Below are positions 13,309-20,733 of a stretch of 37,617 nucleotides of DNA, one piece after another (the first letter of the stretch is position 1; every line of letters begins with the position of its first letter). This DNA is from a virus, in the IMG/VR virus record IMGVR_UViG_3300007734_000654, positions 1 through 37,617 of that record, one strand, 5' to 3'. The position numbers and the translations under genes are program-made. Under the pieces are notes generated by a model. It had not been told where the DNA came from, did not search any database, and saw only the letters and a list, made by a program, of their open reading frames with translations.

Positions 13309-13713
13309 ATGAAATCGCCAAAAATCAAAAGAAAGTTTCTAGTCGCTTGTATTGTTGCAATTTTTACTATTACAACATCAGCACAGGCACACGCCCCTAT
13401 GAAAAAAGTAGTAATAGAAAAACCAGTTAAAGTTATTGAATTAAATGTTAAAAGTTATGCGCAAGAAAAGTTAAAAAGTTATGCTTGGAATGATGAACAA
13501 TTTTCTTGTCTTAAATTATTATGGACTAAAGAAAGTAATTGGAATCCCAAATCAGACAATCCTGACAGTACTGCTTTTGGTATTGCGCAAATGTTAAATG
13601 AAAAATCAACTGACCCTAAGAAACAAATACATAACGGTTTGCGCTATATTGAACACCGTTATGGAACACCTTGTAACGCCTGGAAGTTCTGGAGAAGTCA
13701 TTACTGGTATTAG
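13309..13713 (+). CDS. Secreted lytic transglycosylase-like protein
   Basis: A 134-residue protein with a signal peptide (positive KIKRK, hydrophobic core LVACIVAIFTITT, likely cleavage after A27 in SAQA). The mature domain has the actinobacterial/phage transglycosylase signature: FSCLKLLWTKESNWNP with E75 as the probable catalytic Glu, FGIAQML, IHNGLRYIEHRYGTPCNAWKFWRSHYWY. Such enzymes cut glycan strands of peptidoglycan. It lies among replication genes, not with the endolysin, and carries its own export signal. It may act late, or remodel the wall early. The 3' end overlaps rusA. Confidence 0.88.
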   Translation: MKSPKIKRKFLVACIVAIFTITTSAQAHAPMKKVVIEKPVKVIELNVKSYAQEKLKSYAWNDEQFSCLKLLWTKESNWNPKSDNPDSTAFGIAQMLNEKSTDPKKQIHNGLRYIEHRYGTPCNAWKFWRSHYWY

Positions 13714-14140
13714 CGCGCACTTTTTTGTAAGTGGAAAACCAGTTCCACAAGGTTCTTTGAAGTTCATTAACGGTCACGCTATTCATGTACGCGCACAAGA
13801 TTTAGCGTTATGGCGTGCCGATATTGCTAATACGGCAAGGAAGGTATTAGTGAGCAAGGCGGAAGGTGCTGTTGAAATAACATTAACTTTCATTCTGTTA
13901 AAACCTAAGACTGTTAAAAGAGATGAACCGTTTGTTAGACCCGACTTAGATAAATTAATCAGAGCGGTGCTTGATGGATTAACAGATGTTGCTTATCTTG
14001 ATGACCAACAAGTCACTTATATTACTGCTAATAAAATGTATGGAGACAATCAAGGCGTGTGGATAAGAATTAAAGACTTAGAAAAGTCAAGCCGCATTGG
14101 AAATCAAGTAAGTACTAAAATCAACGCAGATTCCGATTAG
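13661..14140 (+). CDS. rusA: RusA-like Holliday junction resolvase
   Basis: A 159-residue protein. After FFVSGKPVPQGSLKF comes the RusA core RPDLDKLIRAVLDGLTDVAYLDDQQV, with acidic residues D95, D97, D105, D114 and D115 that coordinate metal. RusA cuts Holliday junctions, helping resolve recombination intermediates before packaging. The start is unsure: ATG 13661 is the first ATG that does not overrun the transglycosylase gene too far, but it has no clear ribosome site and adds about 15 residues to the usual N-terminus. It overlaps the upstream gene by 53 bases. Confidence 0.85.
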   Translation: MEHLVTPGSSGEVITGISAHFFVSGKPVPQGSLKFINGHAIHVRAQDLALWRADIANTARKVLVSKAEGAVEITLTFILLKPKTVKRDEPFVRPDLDKLIRAVLDGLTDVAYLDDQQVTYITANKMYGDNQGVWIRIKDLEKSSRIGNQVSTKINADSD

Positions 14141-14169
14141 TCCAGCACGATATTCAAGAAGGAAATCTA

Positions 14170-14520
14170 GTGGCGAATTGGAAGAAACTTCGGGAGATTG
14201 TTTTAACACGGTGCGAAGCATACTGCGAAAAGTGCGGGCGTGGATTGCCAGAGTCATTTGCGTTACACCACAGGAAGTTGAAATCCAGAGGTGGCAAAGA
14301 TTTAGTTGAAAACCTTTTAGCGTTACATCACGAATGTCACAACCTGGGAACAGACAGCGTTCACTTAAATGTAACACTATCTGAATTGCGTGGTTTGATT
14401 GTTCCAGGACACGCCGACCCAGAAACATATCCATTAGTGCTTTTTAACGAATCTGTTGTTACACTTAATCCTGAAGGTCAATATGTCTATATTGAGAGGA
14501 AGGCACATTATGGCTTTTGA
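14170..14520 (+). CDS. HNH endonuclease
   Basis: A 116-residue protein with a GTG start at 14170 behind AAGAAGGAAA. The HNH fold is visible: CEAYCEKCGRGLPE (zinc Cys), FALHHRKLKSRGGKD with H33/H34, N48 in VENLLALHHECHN, and H53/H54 and H57. Free-standing HNH enzymes in phages may assist terminase or act as homing or anti-competitor nucleases. This one lies in the recombination block, far from terminase, so repair or homing fits better. Confidence 0.87.
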   Translation: MANWKKLREIVLTRCEAYCEKCGRGLPESFALHHRKLKSRGGKDLVENLLALHHECHNLGTDSVHLNVTLSELRGLIVPGHADPETYPLVLFNESVVTLNPEGQYVYIERKAHYGF

Positions 14521-14905
14521 AGGAACTATTACGGTTGCCGGAAATCTTGGTGCTGATGCTGAACTAAAAAAAACAACGCAAGGAACTCTGGTTACTTCTT
14601 TTCCGTTAGCAAATCAACCACGCATCAAAAAAGGTGACGAGTGGATTGACGGGGAAGCAATATGGTTTCGCTGTTTTATCTGGGGTAAAGACGCTACTGG
14701 TGCGGCAAACGAATTGCGTAAAGGTATGCGCATTGTTGTCACAGGTAAGTTCTCGTCAAACACTTGGGTGAACAAAGACGGCGAAAGCGTTAAAACCCTT
14801 GAAGTAAATGTTGAAAGTTACGGTGTAACGCCACGAAATGTTGCGGAACCTGTTTCATATCCTGATACTAAATCCATTGAGGACCCGCTGGATGAGTGGG
14901 CGTAA
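14510..14905 (+). CDS. ssb: Single-stranded DNA-binding protein
   Basis: A 131-residue OB-fold protein: FEGTITVAGNLGADAELKKTTQGTLVTSFPLAN, IWFRCFIWGKDATGAANELRKGMRIVVTGKFSSNTWVNKDGES, TLEVNVESYG. It starts at 14510 behind GAGAGGAAGGC, inside the HNH gene end. The tail ends in an acidic DPLDEWA, reminiscent of but not identical to the DDDIPF tip that recruits partners. It would coat single strands for Bet and replication. Confidence 0.92.
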   Translation: MAFEGTITVAGNLGADAELKKTTQGTLVTSFPLANQPRIKKGDEWIDGEAIWFRCFIWGKDATGAANELRKGMRIVVTGKFSSNTWVNKDGESVKTLEVNVESYGVTPRNVAEPVSYPDTKSIEDPLDEWA

Positions 14906-14914
14906 GGAAGGAAT

Positions 14915-15112
14915 ATGATGGAAGAACAAGATTTAATAGATTCGTTTGTTGCTTCTGAAATGTTAGGTGTATCGCGTAATCATTTGCGTCAGTTTGTTTT
15001 CCACAAAATAATTACACCTGCGGGAAAAAGCAAAAGGCGTTCATTGTTTAACCGTTCAGATATTGAAGCATTAAAACTTTCTCGCTCTAGGTTTATCCCT
15101 TCCGCTGAGTGA
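14915..15112 (+). CDS. Excisionase/MerR-like small DNA-binding protein
   Basis: A 65-residue protein with a winged helix-turn-helix of the Xis/MerR type: DSFVASEMLGVSRNHLRQFVFHKIITPAGKSKRRSLFNRSDIEALK. The pattern of two helices, a short wing (GKSKRRSLFNRSDIEAL) and a final helix is typical. No integrase or attachment site is visible in the genome, so it is more likely a transcription regulator than an excisionase. Tandem ATGs at 14915 and 14918 follow AAGGAAGGAA. It is the last gene before a hairpin. Confidence 0.75.
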   Translation: MMEEQDLIDSFVASEMLGVSRNHLRQFVFHKIITPAGKSKRRSLFNRSDIEALKLSRSRFIPSAE

Positions 15113-15121
15113 GAGAAAAGG

Positions 15122-15171
15122 GAACGCGCGTCTGTTTTGTTTGCCTGCTAGCGATATTCAGGCGCGCGTTC
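15122..15171 (+). terminator. GC-rich hairpin with nested stem
   Basis: GAACGCGCG at 15122-15130 pairs perfectly with 15163-15171. Inside the loop, CCTG 15144-15147 pairs with CAGG 15159-15162 and abuts the outer stem. Flanking GAGAA/TTCTC can extend it. There is no T-run. It separates the replication block from the sugar cassette. Confidence 0.6.
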
Positions 15172-15202
15172 TTCTCATAGAAACATTTATTAAGGAGAAG
15201 GA

Positions 15203-16252
15203 ATGTCGTTAAGAATACTTTTAACTGGTGCTGGTGGTTTTGTTGGACATCACACATTAGAGCATCTGTTAAAAAATACTGATTGGGAAATTGTTGCCCT
15301 AGATAGTTTTAGAAATAAGGGATTCAGTTCAAGACTTAGAAGCGTATTTGCGGCTAATCCGCACGAAGTTAAACGCGTTACTGTTATCACGCATGATTTA
15401 ACTACACCCATTGATATTGTTACAAGCACAAATATTGGCAAAATAGATGTAATCATTAACAATGCCTCTGAATCTCATGTTGATAGAAGCATTACACACC
15501 CACGACCATTTGTAGAAAACAATGTTTCGCTTGCTATTACAATGTTAGAATACGCGCGAACAGTTGAAAATCTAAAAGTTTTTGTACAAGTCAGTACAGA
15601 TGAAGTTTATGGTCCAGCAATAGATGGACTTCCACACCCTGAATATGACACTATGCTTCCGTCTAATCCTTATTCAGCGAGTAAGGTATCGCAGGAAGCA
15701 ATAGCAATTTCATATTGGCGAACATACGACATTCCCGTAGTAATTTCTAACACAATGAACATTATCGGTGAGCGTCAAGACATAGAAAAGTTTATCCCCA
15801 AAACAATGGTTAACATTTTAGCAGGAAAGAAAATGAATGTTCACTCTAATTTTATAGATGGCAAGTGGGTATCTGGCACTAGATACTACCTACACGCTCG
15901 CAATCAAGCAGATGCACTACTATTTGCCATTAAACATTGTTGCAAAAACCCTAATAAGTTTTCAGAAGGAATTAAACGCCCACACAGATTCCATGTGGGT
16001 GGAGAACGCGAAGTTGCTAATGATGAAATGATTTCCCTTATTGCTGAATATATGAACATGAAAGGCGATTGGGTTAATTATGAAGATGTTGGAATGACTA
16101 GACCAGGACACGATTTAACTTATGCGTTAGAGCGAACAACATTAGACGAGTGGGGTTGGGTAGCACCTATTCCATTCAAGGATTCACTTAAACAAACCGT
16201 TGAATGGACAATGAAAAATAAAGAATGGTTGTTAGGCGAGGAAAGTGCCTGA
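15203..16252 (+). CDS. rmlB: RmlB-like NDP-glucose 4,6-dehydratase
   Basis: A 349-residue extended short-chain dehydrogenase. It has the NAD-binding GAGGFVG, ASESHVDRSI, T132-D133-E134 in STDEVYG (the catalytic trio of 4,6-dehydratases, unlike the SS...YG of epimerases), Y157/K161 in YSASK, and RPGHD with TVEWTMKN near the end. RmlB turns dTDP-glucose into dTDP-4-keto-6-deoxyglucose. No other rhamnose pathway gene is present. It is the first gene of the sugar cassette, with AAGGAGAAGG, and overlaps the mutase gene by 8 bases. Exact substrate (dTDP- or another NDP-sugar) is not certain. Confidence 0.85.
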   Translation: MSLRILLTGAGGFVGHHTLEHLLKNTDWEIVALDSFRNKGFSSRLRSVFAANPHEVKRVTVITHDLTTPIDIVTSTNIGKIDVIINNASESHVDRSITHPRPFVENNVSLAITMLEYARTVENLKVFVQVSTDEVYGPAIDGLPHPEYDTMLPSNPYSASKVSQEAIAISYWRTYDIPVVISNTMNIIGERQDIEKFIPKTMVNILAGKKMNVHSNFIDGKWVSGTRYYLHARNQADALLFAIKHCCKNPNKFSEGIKRPHRFHVGGEREVANDEMISLIAEYMNMKGDWVNYEDVGMTRPGHDLTYALERTTLDEWGWVAPIPFKDSLKQTVEWTMKNKEWLLGEESA

Positions 16253-17366
16253 CTTAATAGTTGGCGGGGCTGGCATTTTTGGATTAACCATTGCCGAACG
16301 AGCCGCTTCTAGCGGATACAAAGTTATTATCGTTGAAAAAAAAGACATTATTGGCGGCAATATGTCATCTTACAATGATGAAAAAACAGGAATTGAAGTA
16401 CATAAATACGGTTCACACATTTTTCATACCTCTAATGAAATTGTTTGGGAGTATGTAAATCGCTTTACAGAGTTTGTACCATACACACACAGAGGCAGAA
16501 CTGTTACTGCTAACAATAAAGTTGTACCGTTACCATTTGGATTAGCATCATATAGTGCATTTTACGATAAACTTTTCACACCTGAATCAATGCAAGAACA
16601 TATTAAACAATTTGCAAACCATACTGGAAATGATTTTGAAAGTGTTGCAATTAGGTCTATCGGCAAAGATTTATATGAAAATGTTGTAGAAGGTTATACA
16701 AGAAAGCATTGGGGAAGAAATCCAAAAGACTTACCTTCAAGTGTTATTAAACGCCTTCCTGTTCGTGAAACTTTTGATGATAATTATTTTACGGACACAT
16801 ATCAAGGAATACCATCAAGCGGGTATCAAGCGTGGTTAGAAAAAATGGCAAACCACGAAAACATAACAGTTCAATTATCTTGTGACATTTTAGATTACAA
16901 ACACACATCACCGTTAGTTTATACAGGCGAACTTGATGCTTTTTTTAATTACAAGTTTGGTCGTTTAGGTTGGCGGTCAGTAGATTTTATTGAAGAAAGA
17001 TTAGACATAGACAACTATCAAGGTTGCTCAATAGTTAATTATGCTGATTATGAAATTCCTTACACGCGCGTACACGAATATAAACACTATCGCCCTGACA
17101 AAAATTCGCATGGAACAATTATTCATAAGGAATATCCGCGCGAAACTTTACCTGGCGAAGTAGGTGCTTATCCTGTTAACGCTATACAAGACAAAGAAAA
17201 GTTACAAAAGTATCGTAATGCTGTTTCAGAGTTAGAAGGCGTGTGGTTTGGTGGAAGATTAGGGTCTTACAAGTATATAGATATGCACGCCGCTATCGCA
17301 TCAGCATTAACACTTTGGAACAATAAAGTGAAACCTTATCTGGAGGAACAATGTCGCACAGCATAG
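16245..17366 (+). CDS. glf: UDP-galactopyranose mutase family (Glf)
   Basis: A 373-residue flavoenzyme, full family length, with a GTG start at 16245 inside the end of the dehydratase gene. It has the FAD-binding GGAGIFGL and EKKDIIGGNM, then VHKYGSHIFHTS, YTRKHWGRNPKDLPSSVIKRLPVR (the substrate/phosphate Arg region), HEYKHYRPDK, and GRLGSYKYIDMHAAIASAL. Glf converts UDP-galactopyranose to UDP-galactofuranose. Paired with an RmlB-like enzyme it may instead work like Fcf2, which makes dTDP-fucofuranose; sequence cannot tell. It overlaps the ParB-like gene by 16 bases. Confidence 0.93.
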   Translation: MPDLIVGGAGIFGLTIAERAASSGYKVIIVEKKDIIGGNMSSYNDEKTGIEVHKYGSHIFHTSNEIVWEYVNRFTEFVPYTHRGRTVTANNKVVPLPFGLASYSAFYDKLFTPESMQEHIKQFANHTGNDFESVAIRSIGKDLYENVVEGYTRKHWGRNPKDLPSSVIKRLPVRETFDDNYFTDTYQGIPSSGYQAWLEKMANHENITVQLSCDILDYKHTSPLVYTGELDAFFNYKFGRLGWRSVDFIEERLDIDNYQGCSIVNYADYEIPYTRVHEYKHYRPDKNSHGTIIHKEYPRETLPGEVGAYPVNAIQDKEKLQKYRNAVSELEGVWFGGRLGSYKYIDMHAAIASALTLWNNKVKPYLEEQCRTA

Positions 17367-18040
17367 AACTTGTAGCACTAGAAAACTTAAATCCCAATCC
17401 ACTTAACCCTAAAAGTCACGACAATGTGTTAATAAACAAATCATTTTCTGCTTTTGGTTATATAGACCCAATAGTTGTTGATGAGCGCACAAATTATATG
17501 ATTAGTGGTCACGGCCGTCATGAAGTATTAAAACAAATGAAAGAAAGTAATCAACCAGCACCCACCGGAGTTGTTGTTAAAAATGGTAAGTGGTTTGTGC
17601 CAATAGTTAAAGGGTGGGCATCAAAAGATGATACAGAGGCACGCGCCGCACTTGTAGCGTTAAATCGCACTAACGAACGCGGTGGTTGGGACAATGAAAA
17701 CTTATTTACAATCCTTCAAGAACTTTTAGAAAGTGATAAATTAGATTCAGTAGGATTTTTAGAAACTGATGTTCTAATGTTAGAACGCGCATTAGAAGCA
17801 GAAAATGTTTTTACACAAGACCTTTCCAAAGCAATAGATGAGTTTATTAACGAAACAGGCGTAGATATGGAAGGAAGGGTTGCACACTATTCAACGGTGT
17901 TGCGTGTTTATTTTCAGACAGAAGAATCACGCCAAGAGTTTTTTGAACTTATTAAATATCAAAATGAAGGAAAAAAACAAGCGTCAATCCGTTACCCTGC
18001 AACATTCGCAAGAGAAACGGCAGAACAATGGCAGGGATAG
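17351..18040 (+). CDS. ParB/sulfiredoxin-fold nuclease-like protein
   Basis: A 229-residue protein. The N-terminal 120 residues have the ParB fold: LVALENLNPNPLNPKSHD, SFSAFGYIDPIVVDE, the G53-H54-G55-R56 box in ISGHGRHEVLKQM, and a terminal EARAALVALNRTNERGGWD. The C-terminal half is helical. ParB-like proteins of this form often sit beside phage methyltransferases or TET/TAGT base modification genes and are thought to bind or nick DNA, but no exact role is known here. Overlap with both the mutase and the glycosyltransferase implies one functional unit. Chromosome partitioning is unlikely since no ParA is present. Confidence 0.82.
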   Translation: MSHSIELVALENLNPNPLNPKSHDNVLINKSFSAFGYIDPIVVDERTNYMISGHGRHEVLKQMKESNQPAPTGVVVKNGKWFVPIVKGWASKDDTEARAALVALNRTNERGGWDNENLFTILQELLESDKLDSVGFLETDVLMLERALEAENVFTQDLSKAIDEFINETGVDMEGRVAHYSTVLRVYFQTEESRQEFFELIKYQNEGKKQASIRYPATFARETAEQWQG

Positions 18041-18867
18041 AACCATCACTACAATTTCCCGTGTACATTAACACACGCGGCAGACCAACTACTCAATTAA
18101 CAGCCAATGCGTTACTTAAATTAGGGATAAAGCCAACACTTGTTGTTGAAAAAGCAGAAGAAGAAATATACAAATTACACAATCCCGAATGTAATGTTAT
18201 TGCCTGGCCGCAAAGATATTTTGATGACTATGAAAAAACGCCTGAACTAGACCCACACCCAACAACAGGAGTAGGACATAACTTTGCCTGGGACCATTCA
18301 AGAGACTTAGGGTTTACTCATCATTGGATTATGGACGACAACATAAGGTCGTTTCTTATATGGAACAAGGGCAGACGCGCTCATGTCGCTAACCCTAAAG
18401 CGTTACGCTGGCACGAAGATTTTATGTTAAAGTATGAAAACCTTGCTGGCATAAGTTTAGGTATGAGTTTTACAATGAAATCAACACCTATTGGATTAAA
18501 CACACGACTTTATTGCGCGGTGTTATACAGGAACGACTTAAACAAATACGGCATAACATACCGCAGAGGTATAAATGATGACACTATTGTTAGCCTAGAC
18601 ATTCTTAAAACTGGATATTGGTGTACCGCAGAGAGTCATATTGTAGGAATAGTTAAAGTAGGCACAAGTAGAAAAGGTCGCTTAGCCGGAGGCATGACAG
18701 ATTTCTATGCACAAGGCGGGTTTATTAAAAAGTCAGCAGAATTAGTAAGACTGCACCCTGACTGTGCAAAAACAGTAGTGAAGTTTAATCGTGTTCATCA
18801 TGTTGTGGATTACAAAAGATTTAAGCAACAACTCATTCCCGTTAAACCAGATGTAACAAAACCATGA
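18028..18867 (+). CDS. TET-associated glycosyltransferase (TAGT)-like protein
   Basis: A 279-residue GT-A-like glycosyltransferase. The start FPVYINTRGRPTTQLTANALLKLGIKPTLVVE is the nucleotide-sugar-binding Rossmann half. HHWIMDDNIRSF carries D103-D104-N105, the DxD-like metal/sugar-nucleotide motif. The IN-DDTIVSLDILKTGYWC region follows. This pattern matches the TAGT family, first defined beside phage TET/JBP dioxygenases and proposed to glycosylate hydroxymethylated pyrimidines in DNA. No TET/JBP gene occurs in the window. It overlaps parB by 13 bases and is followed closely by the terminase genes. Protein or cell-wall glycosylation are alternatives. Confidence 0.78.
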   Translation: MAGIEPSLQFPVYINTRGRPTTQLTANALLKLGIKPTLVVEKAEEEIYKLHNPECNVIAWPQRYFDDYEKTPELDPHPTTGVGHNFAWDHSRDLGFTHHWIMDDNIRSFLIWNKGRRAHVANPKALRWHEDFMLKYENLAGISLGMSFTMKSTPIGLNTRLYCAVLYRNDLNKYGITYRRGINDDTIVSLDILKTGYWCTAESHIVGIVKVGTSRKGRLAGGMTDFYAQGGFIKKSAELVRLHPDCAKTVVKFNRVHHVVDYKRFKQQLIPVKPDVTKP

Positions 18868-19022
18868 CAAAAGCAACATTATGGTTTGACTATTACTGTG
18901 TCGAGTGCGGTAGTGTTTATCAATGCCCAGACAGCGACTATTACACAAACGCAAATGTAACAGCGTTACCAAAACAAACAACTAAACAAGAAATTGTTAA
19001 TGAACACATAGGGAGTGAATAA
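18864..19022 (+). CDS. 52-residue Cys-containing protein
   Basis: Reads MTKATLWFDYYCVECGSVYQCPD near its start and ends in a short polar helix. The CxxC plus a third Cys may form a partial zinc site, completed by Asp, His or dimerisation. It overlaps the TAGT gene by 4 bases (ATGA) and the small terminase gene by 1, bridging the sugar cassette and packaging genes. Function unknown. Confidence 0.6.
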   Translation: MTKATLWFDYYCVECGSVYQCPDSDYYTNANVTALPKQTTKQEIVNEHIGSE

Positions 19023-19465
19023 TGGCTAACAGTAGAAAGGGAAAACACCTAGACCCTGACACACTAGAAAAAGAAGCACAAGTGTTATCTCTCAGGAGAT
19101 TAGGTTTCACTTTCGACCAGATAGCAAAACAATTAGGATACGCAAGTAGTAGCGGAGCCTATAACGCTTACCGTAGAGCCTGCCTTAAAATTATTTATGA
19201 AGAAGTTGAAGAAACCCGCAAAATGGAAATGGATAGGTTAGACAACGCACAAATGAGAATAATGACTGGCGTTAACAATGGAAACATTGCCGCCATTAAC
19301 ACTTTGTTAAGAATTATGGAACGCAGAGCAAGACTGTTAGGTCTAGACCAACCGATGAAGGCGCAAGTGGAAGTGACTAACTATGACACCAGCAGTATTG
19401 ACGCAGAAGTCTCCCGACTTGTCGCGCTCCTTAATAGCGGCACGCAGAGTCAACTGGACACATAA
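19022..19465 (+). CDS. terS: Terminase small subunit
   Basis: A 147-residue protein. An N-terminal helix-turn-helix (SLRRLGFTFDQIAKQLGYASSSGAYNAYRRAC) would recognise the packaging site, and a long central helix (EEVEETRKMEMDRLDNAQMRIMTGVNNGNIAAINTLLRIMERRARLLGL) would form the oligomer. The order before the large subunit supports this. The 3' end overlaps terL by 83 bases. Confidence 0.82.
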   Translation: MANSRKGKHLDPDTLEKEAQVLSLRRLGFTFDQIAKQLGYASSSGAYNAYRRACLKIIYEEVEETRKMEMDRLDNAQMRIMTGVNNGNIAAINTLLRIMERRARLLGLDQPMKAQVEVTNYDTSSIDAEVSRLVALLNSGTQSQLDT

Positions 19466-20729
19466 CCTTGCGCGCCCAGAGCAGTTACCAGACGAAGATT
19501 ACGAATGGCATACTTGGCTTTATCTTGCTGGTCGTGGTGCAGGGAAGACGAGGACGGCGGCAGAGTGGCCTGCTTGGCAGGCAACAAGGTTTCCAAAGAC
19601 TCGGTGGGCTATTGTCGCTCCTACATACTCTGACGCACGCGACACCTGTGCCGAAGGTGAATCAGGAATCATTAACATTCTCAGAGAGTACGGAACACTA
19701 AAAGATTACAACCGAAGTATCGGTGAAATCTTTTTAACAAATGGCACGCGCATTAAACTTTTCTCAGGTGAGGAACCTGACCGTTTGCGTGGACCACAGT
19801 TTCACGGTGGTTGGTTTGATGAGTTAGCGGCATTTAAGTACCCTGAGACTTGGGACCAGTATCAGTTTGGTTTGCGTCTAGGTAACGCTCCACAGACTCT
19901 TGTAACAACTACACCGCGTCCGACAAAGATTATTAAAGATTTGATTGCGCGTGATGGCATACGACTTATTCGCGGCTCAACTTTTGATAATGCTAAAAAT
20001 CTTGCCCCGTCTGCTCTTGCTGAATTAAAACTACGCTACGAAAACACGCGACTAGGCAGACAAGAATTATATGGCGAACTCTTAGAAAGCATAGAAGGCG
20101 CACTCTGGACACGCGAACTAATCGAATCGGCACGCGTACAGAACGCACCGCCACTCGTTCGTATCGTTGTTGGTGTTGACCCTGCTGTTACGAATAATGA
20201 GAATAGTGACCAGACCGGAATCGTTGCCGCAGGAATAACAGCAGACGGACATTATTATATTCTTGATGACAAATCTATTTACGCTTCACCTGATGCTTGG
20301 GCGCGCGTAGCGGTAACACTTTATCAAGACTTGAAAGCAGACAAGATTGTTGCTGAAACAAACAACGGTGGAGATATGGTTATTTTACTTATGCAACAAG
20401 TTGACCCCACAGTAGCAACAAAGAAAGTAACAGCAACGCGTGGAAAACAATTAAGAGCAGAACCCATATCAAGTCTTTATGAACAGAAAAGGGTTCACCA
20501 TGTAGGATACTTTCCTGAACTTGAAACGCAAATGTGTGAATGGACACCTGCTAGTAAAGATTCTCCCGATAGACTTGATGCGCTCGTGTGGGCTATTAGT
20601 GAATTAAATGCTGGCGGTTCCAGTATGCTTGCGTTAGCAAGTATGGCAGTATTGTGTCAAGCGTGTGGTATGCCGTCACCTAAAATGGCTAGTGTTTGCT
20701 TCACTTGTGGCACGCAACTGAAAGGTTAA
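19383..20729 (+). CDS. terL: Terminase large subunit with C-terminal zinc ribbon
   Basis: A 448-residue protein with ATPase motifs (Walker A AGRGAGKT at 49-56, Walker B GGWFDELAAF, the coupling TTTPRP) and an RNase H-like nuclease domain (VGVDPAVTNNENSDQTGIV, VAETNNGG, DSPDRLDALVWAI). It drives DNA into the prohead and cuts it. After the nuclease domain there is an unusual extra piece: C425, C428, C439 and C442 (CQACG...CFTCG), a zinc ribbon. The start at 19383 lies in the terS gene, behind GTGGAAGTGACTAACT. No downstream ATG precedes the ATPase region. Confidence 0.95.
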   Translation: MTPAVLTQKSPDLSRSLIAARRVNWTHNLARPEQLPDEDYEWHTWLYLAGRGAGKTRTAAEWPAWQATRFPKTRWAIVAPTYSDARDTCAEGESGIINILREYGTLKDYNRSIGEIFLTNGTRIKLFSGEEPDRLRGPQFHGGWFDELAAFKYPETWDQYQFGLRLGNAPQTLVTTTPRPTKIIKDLIARDGIRLIRGSTFDNAKNLAPSALAELKLRYENTRLGRQELYGELLESIEGALWTRELIESARVQNAPPLVRIVVGVDPAVTNNENSDQTGIVAAGITADGHYYILDDKSIYASPDAWARVAVTLYQDLKADKIVAETNNGGDMVILLMQQVDPTVATKKVTATRGKQLRAEPISSLYEQKRVHHVGYFPELETQMCEWTPASKDSPDRLDALVWAISELNAGGSSMLALASMAVLCQACGMPSPKMASVCFTCGTQLKG

Positions 20730-20733
20730 TGGA

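Noticed and set aside
14915-15112. Excisionase as evidence for lysogeny
   Set aside because: No integrase, repressor or attachment site is seen. A small winged helix protein of this type can be a simple regulator.
17351-18040. ParB-like protein as a plasmid-style partition system
   Set aside because: No ParA ATPase and no parS-like sites are evident. The gene is coupled to sugar and glycosyltransferase genes.
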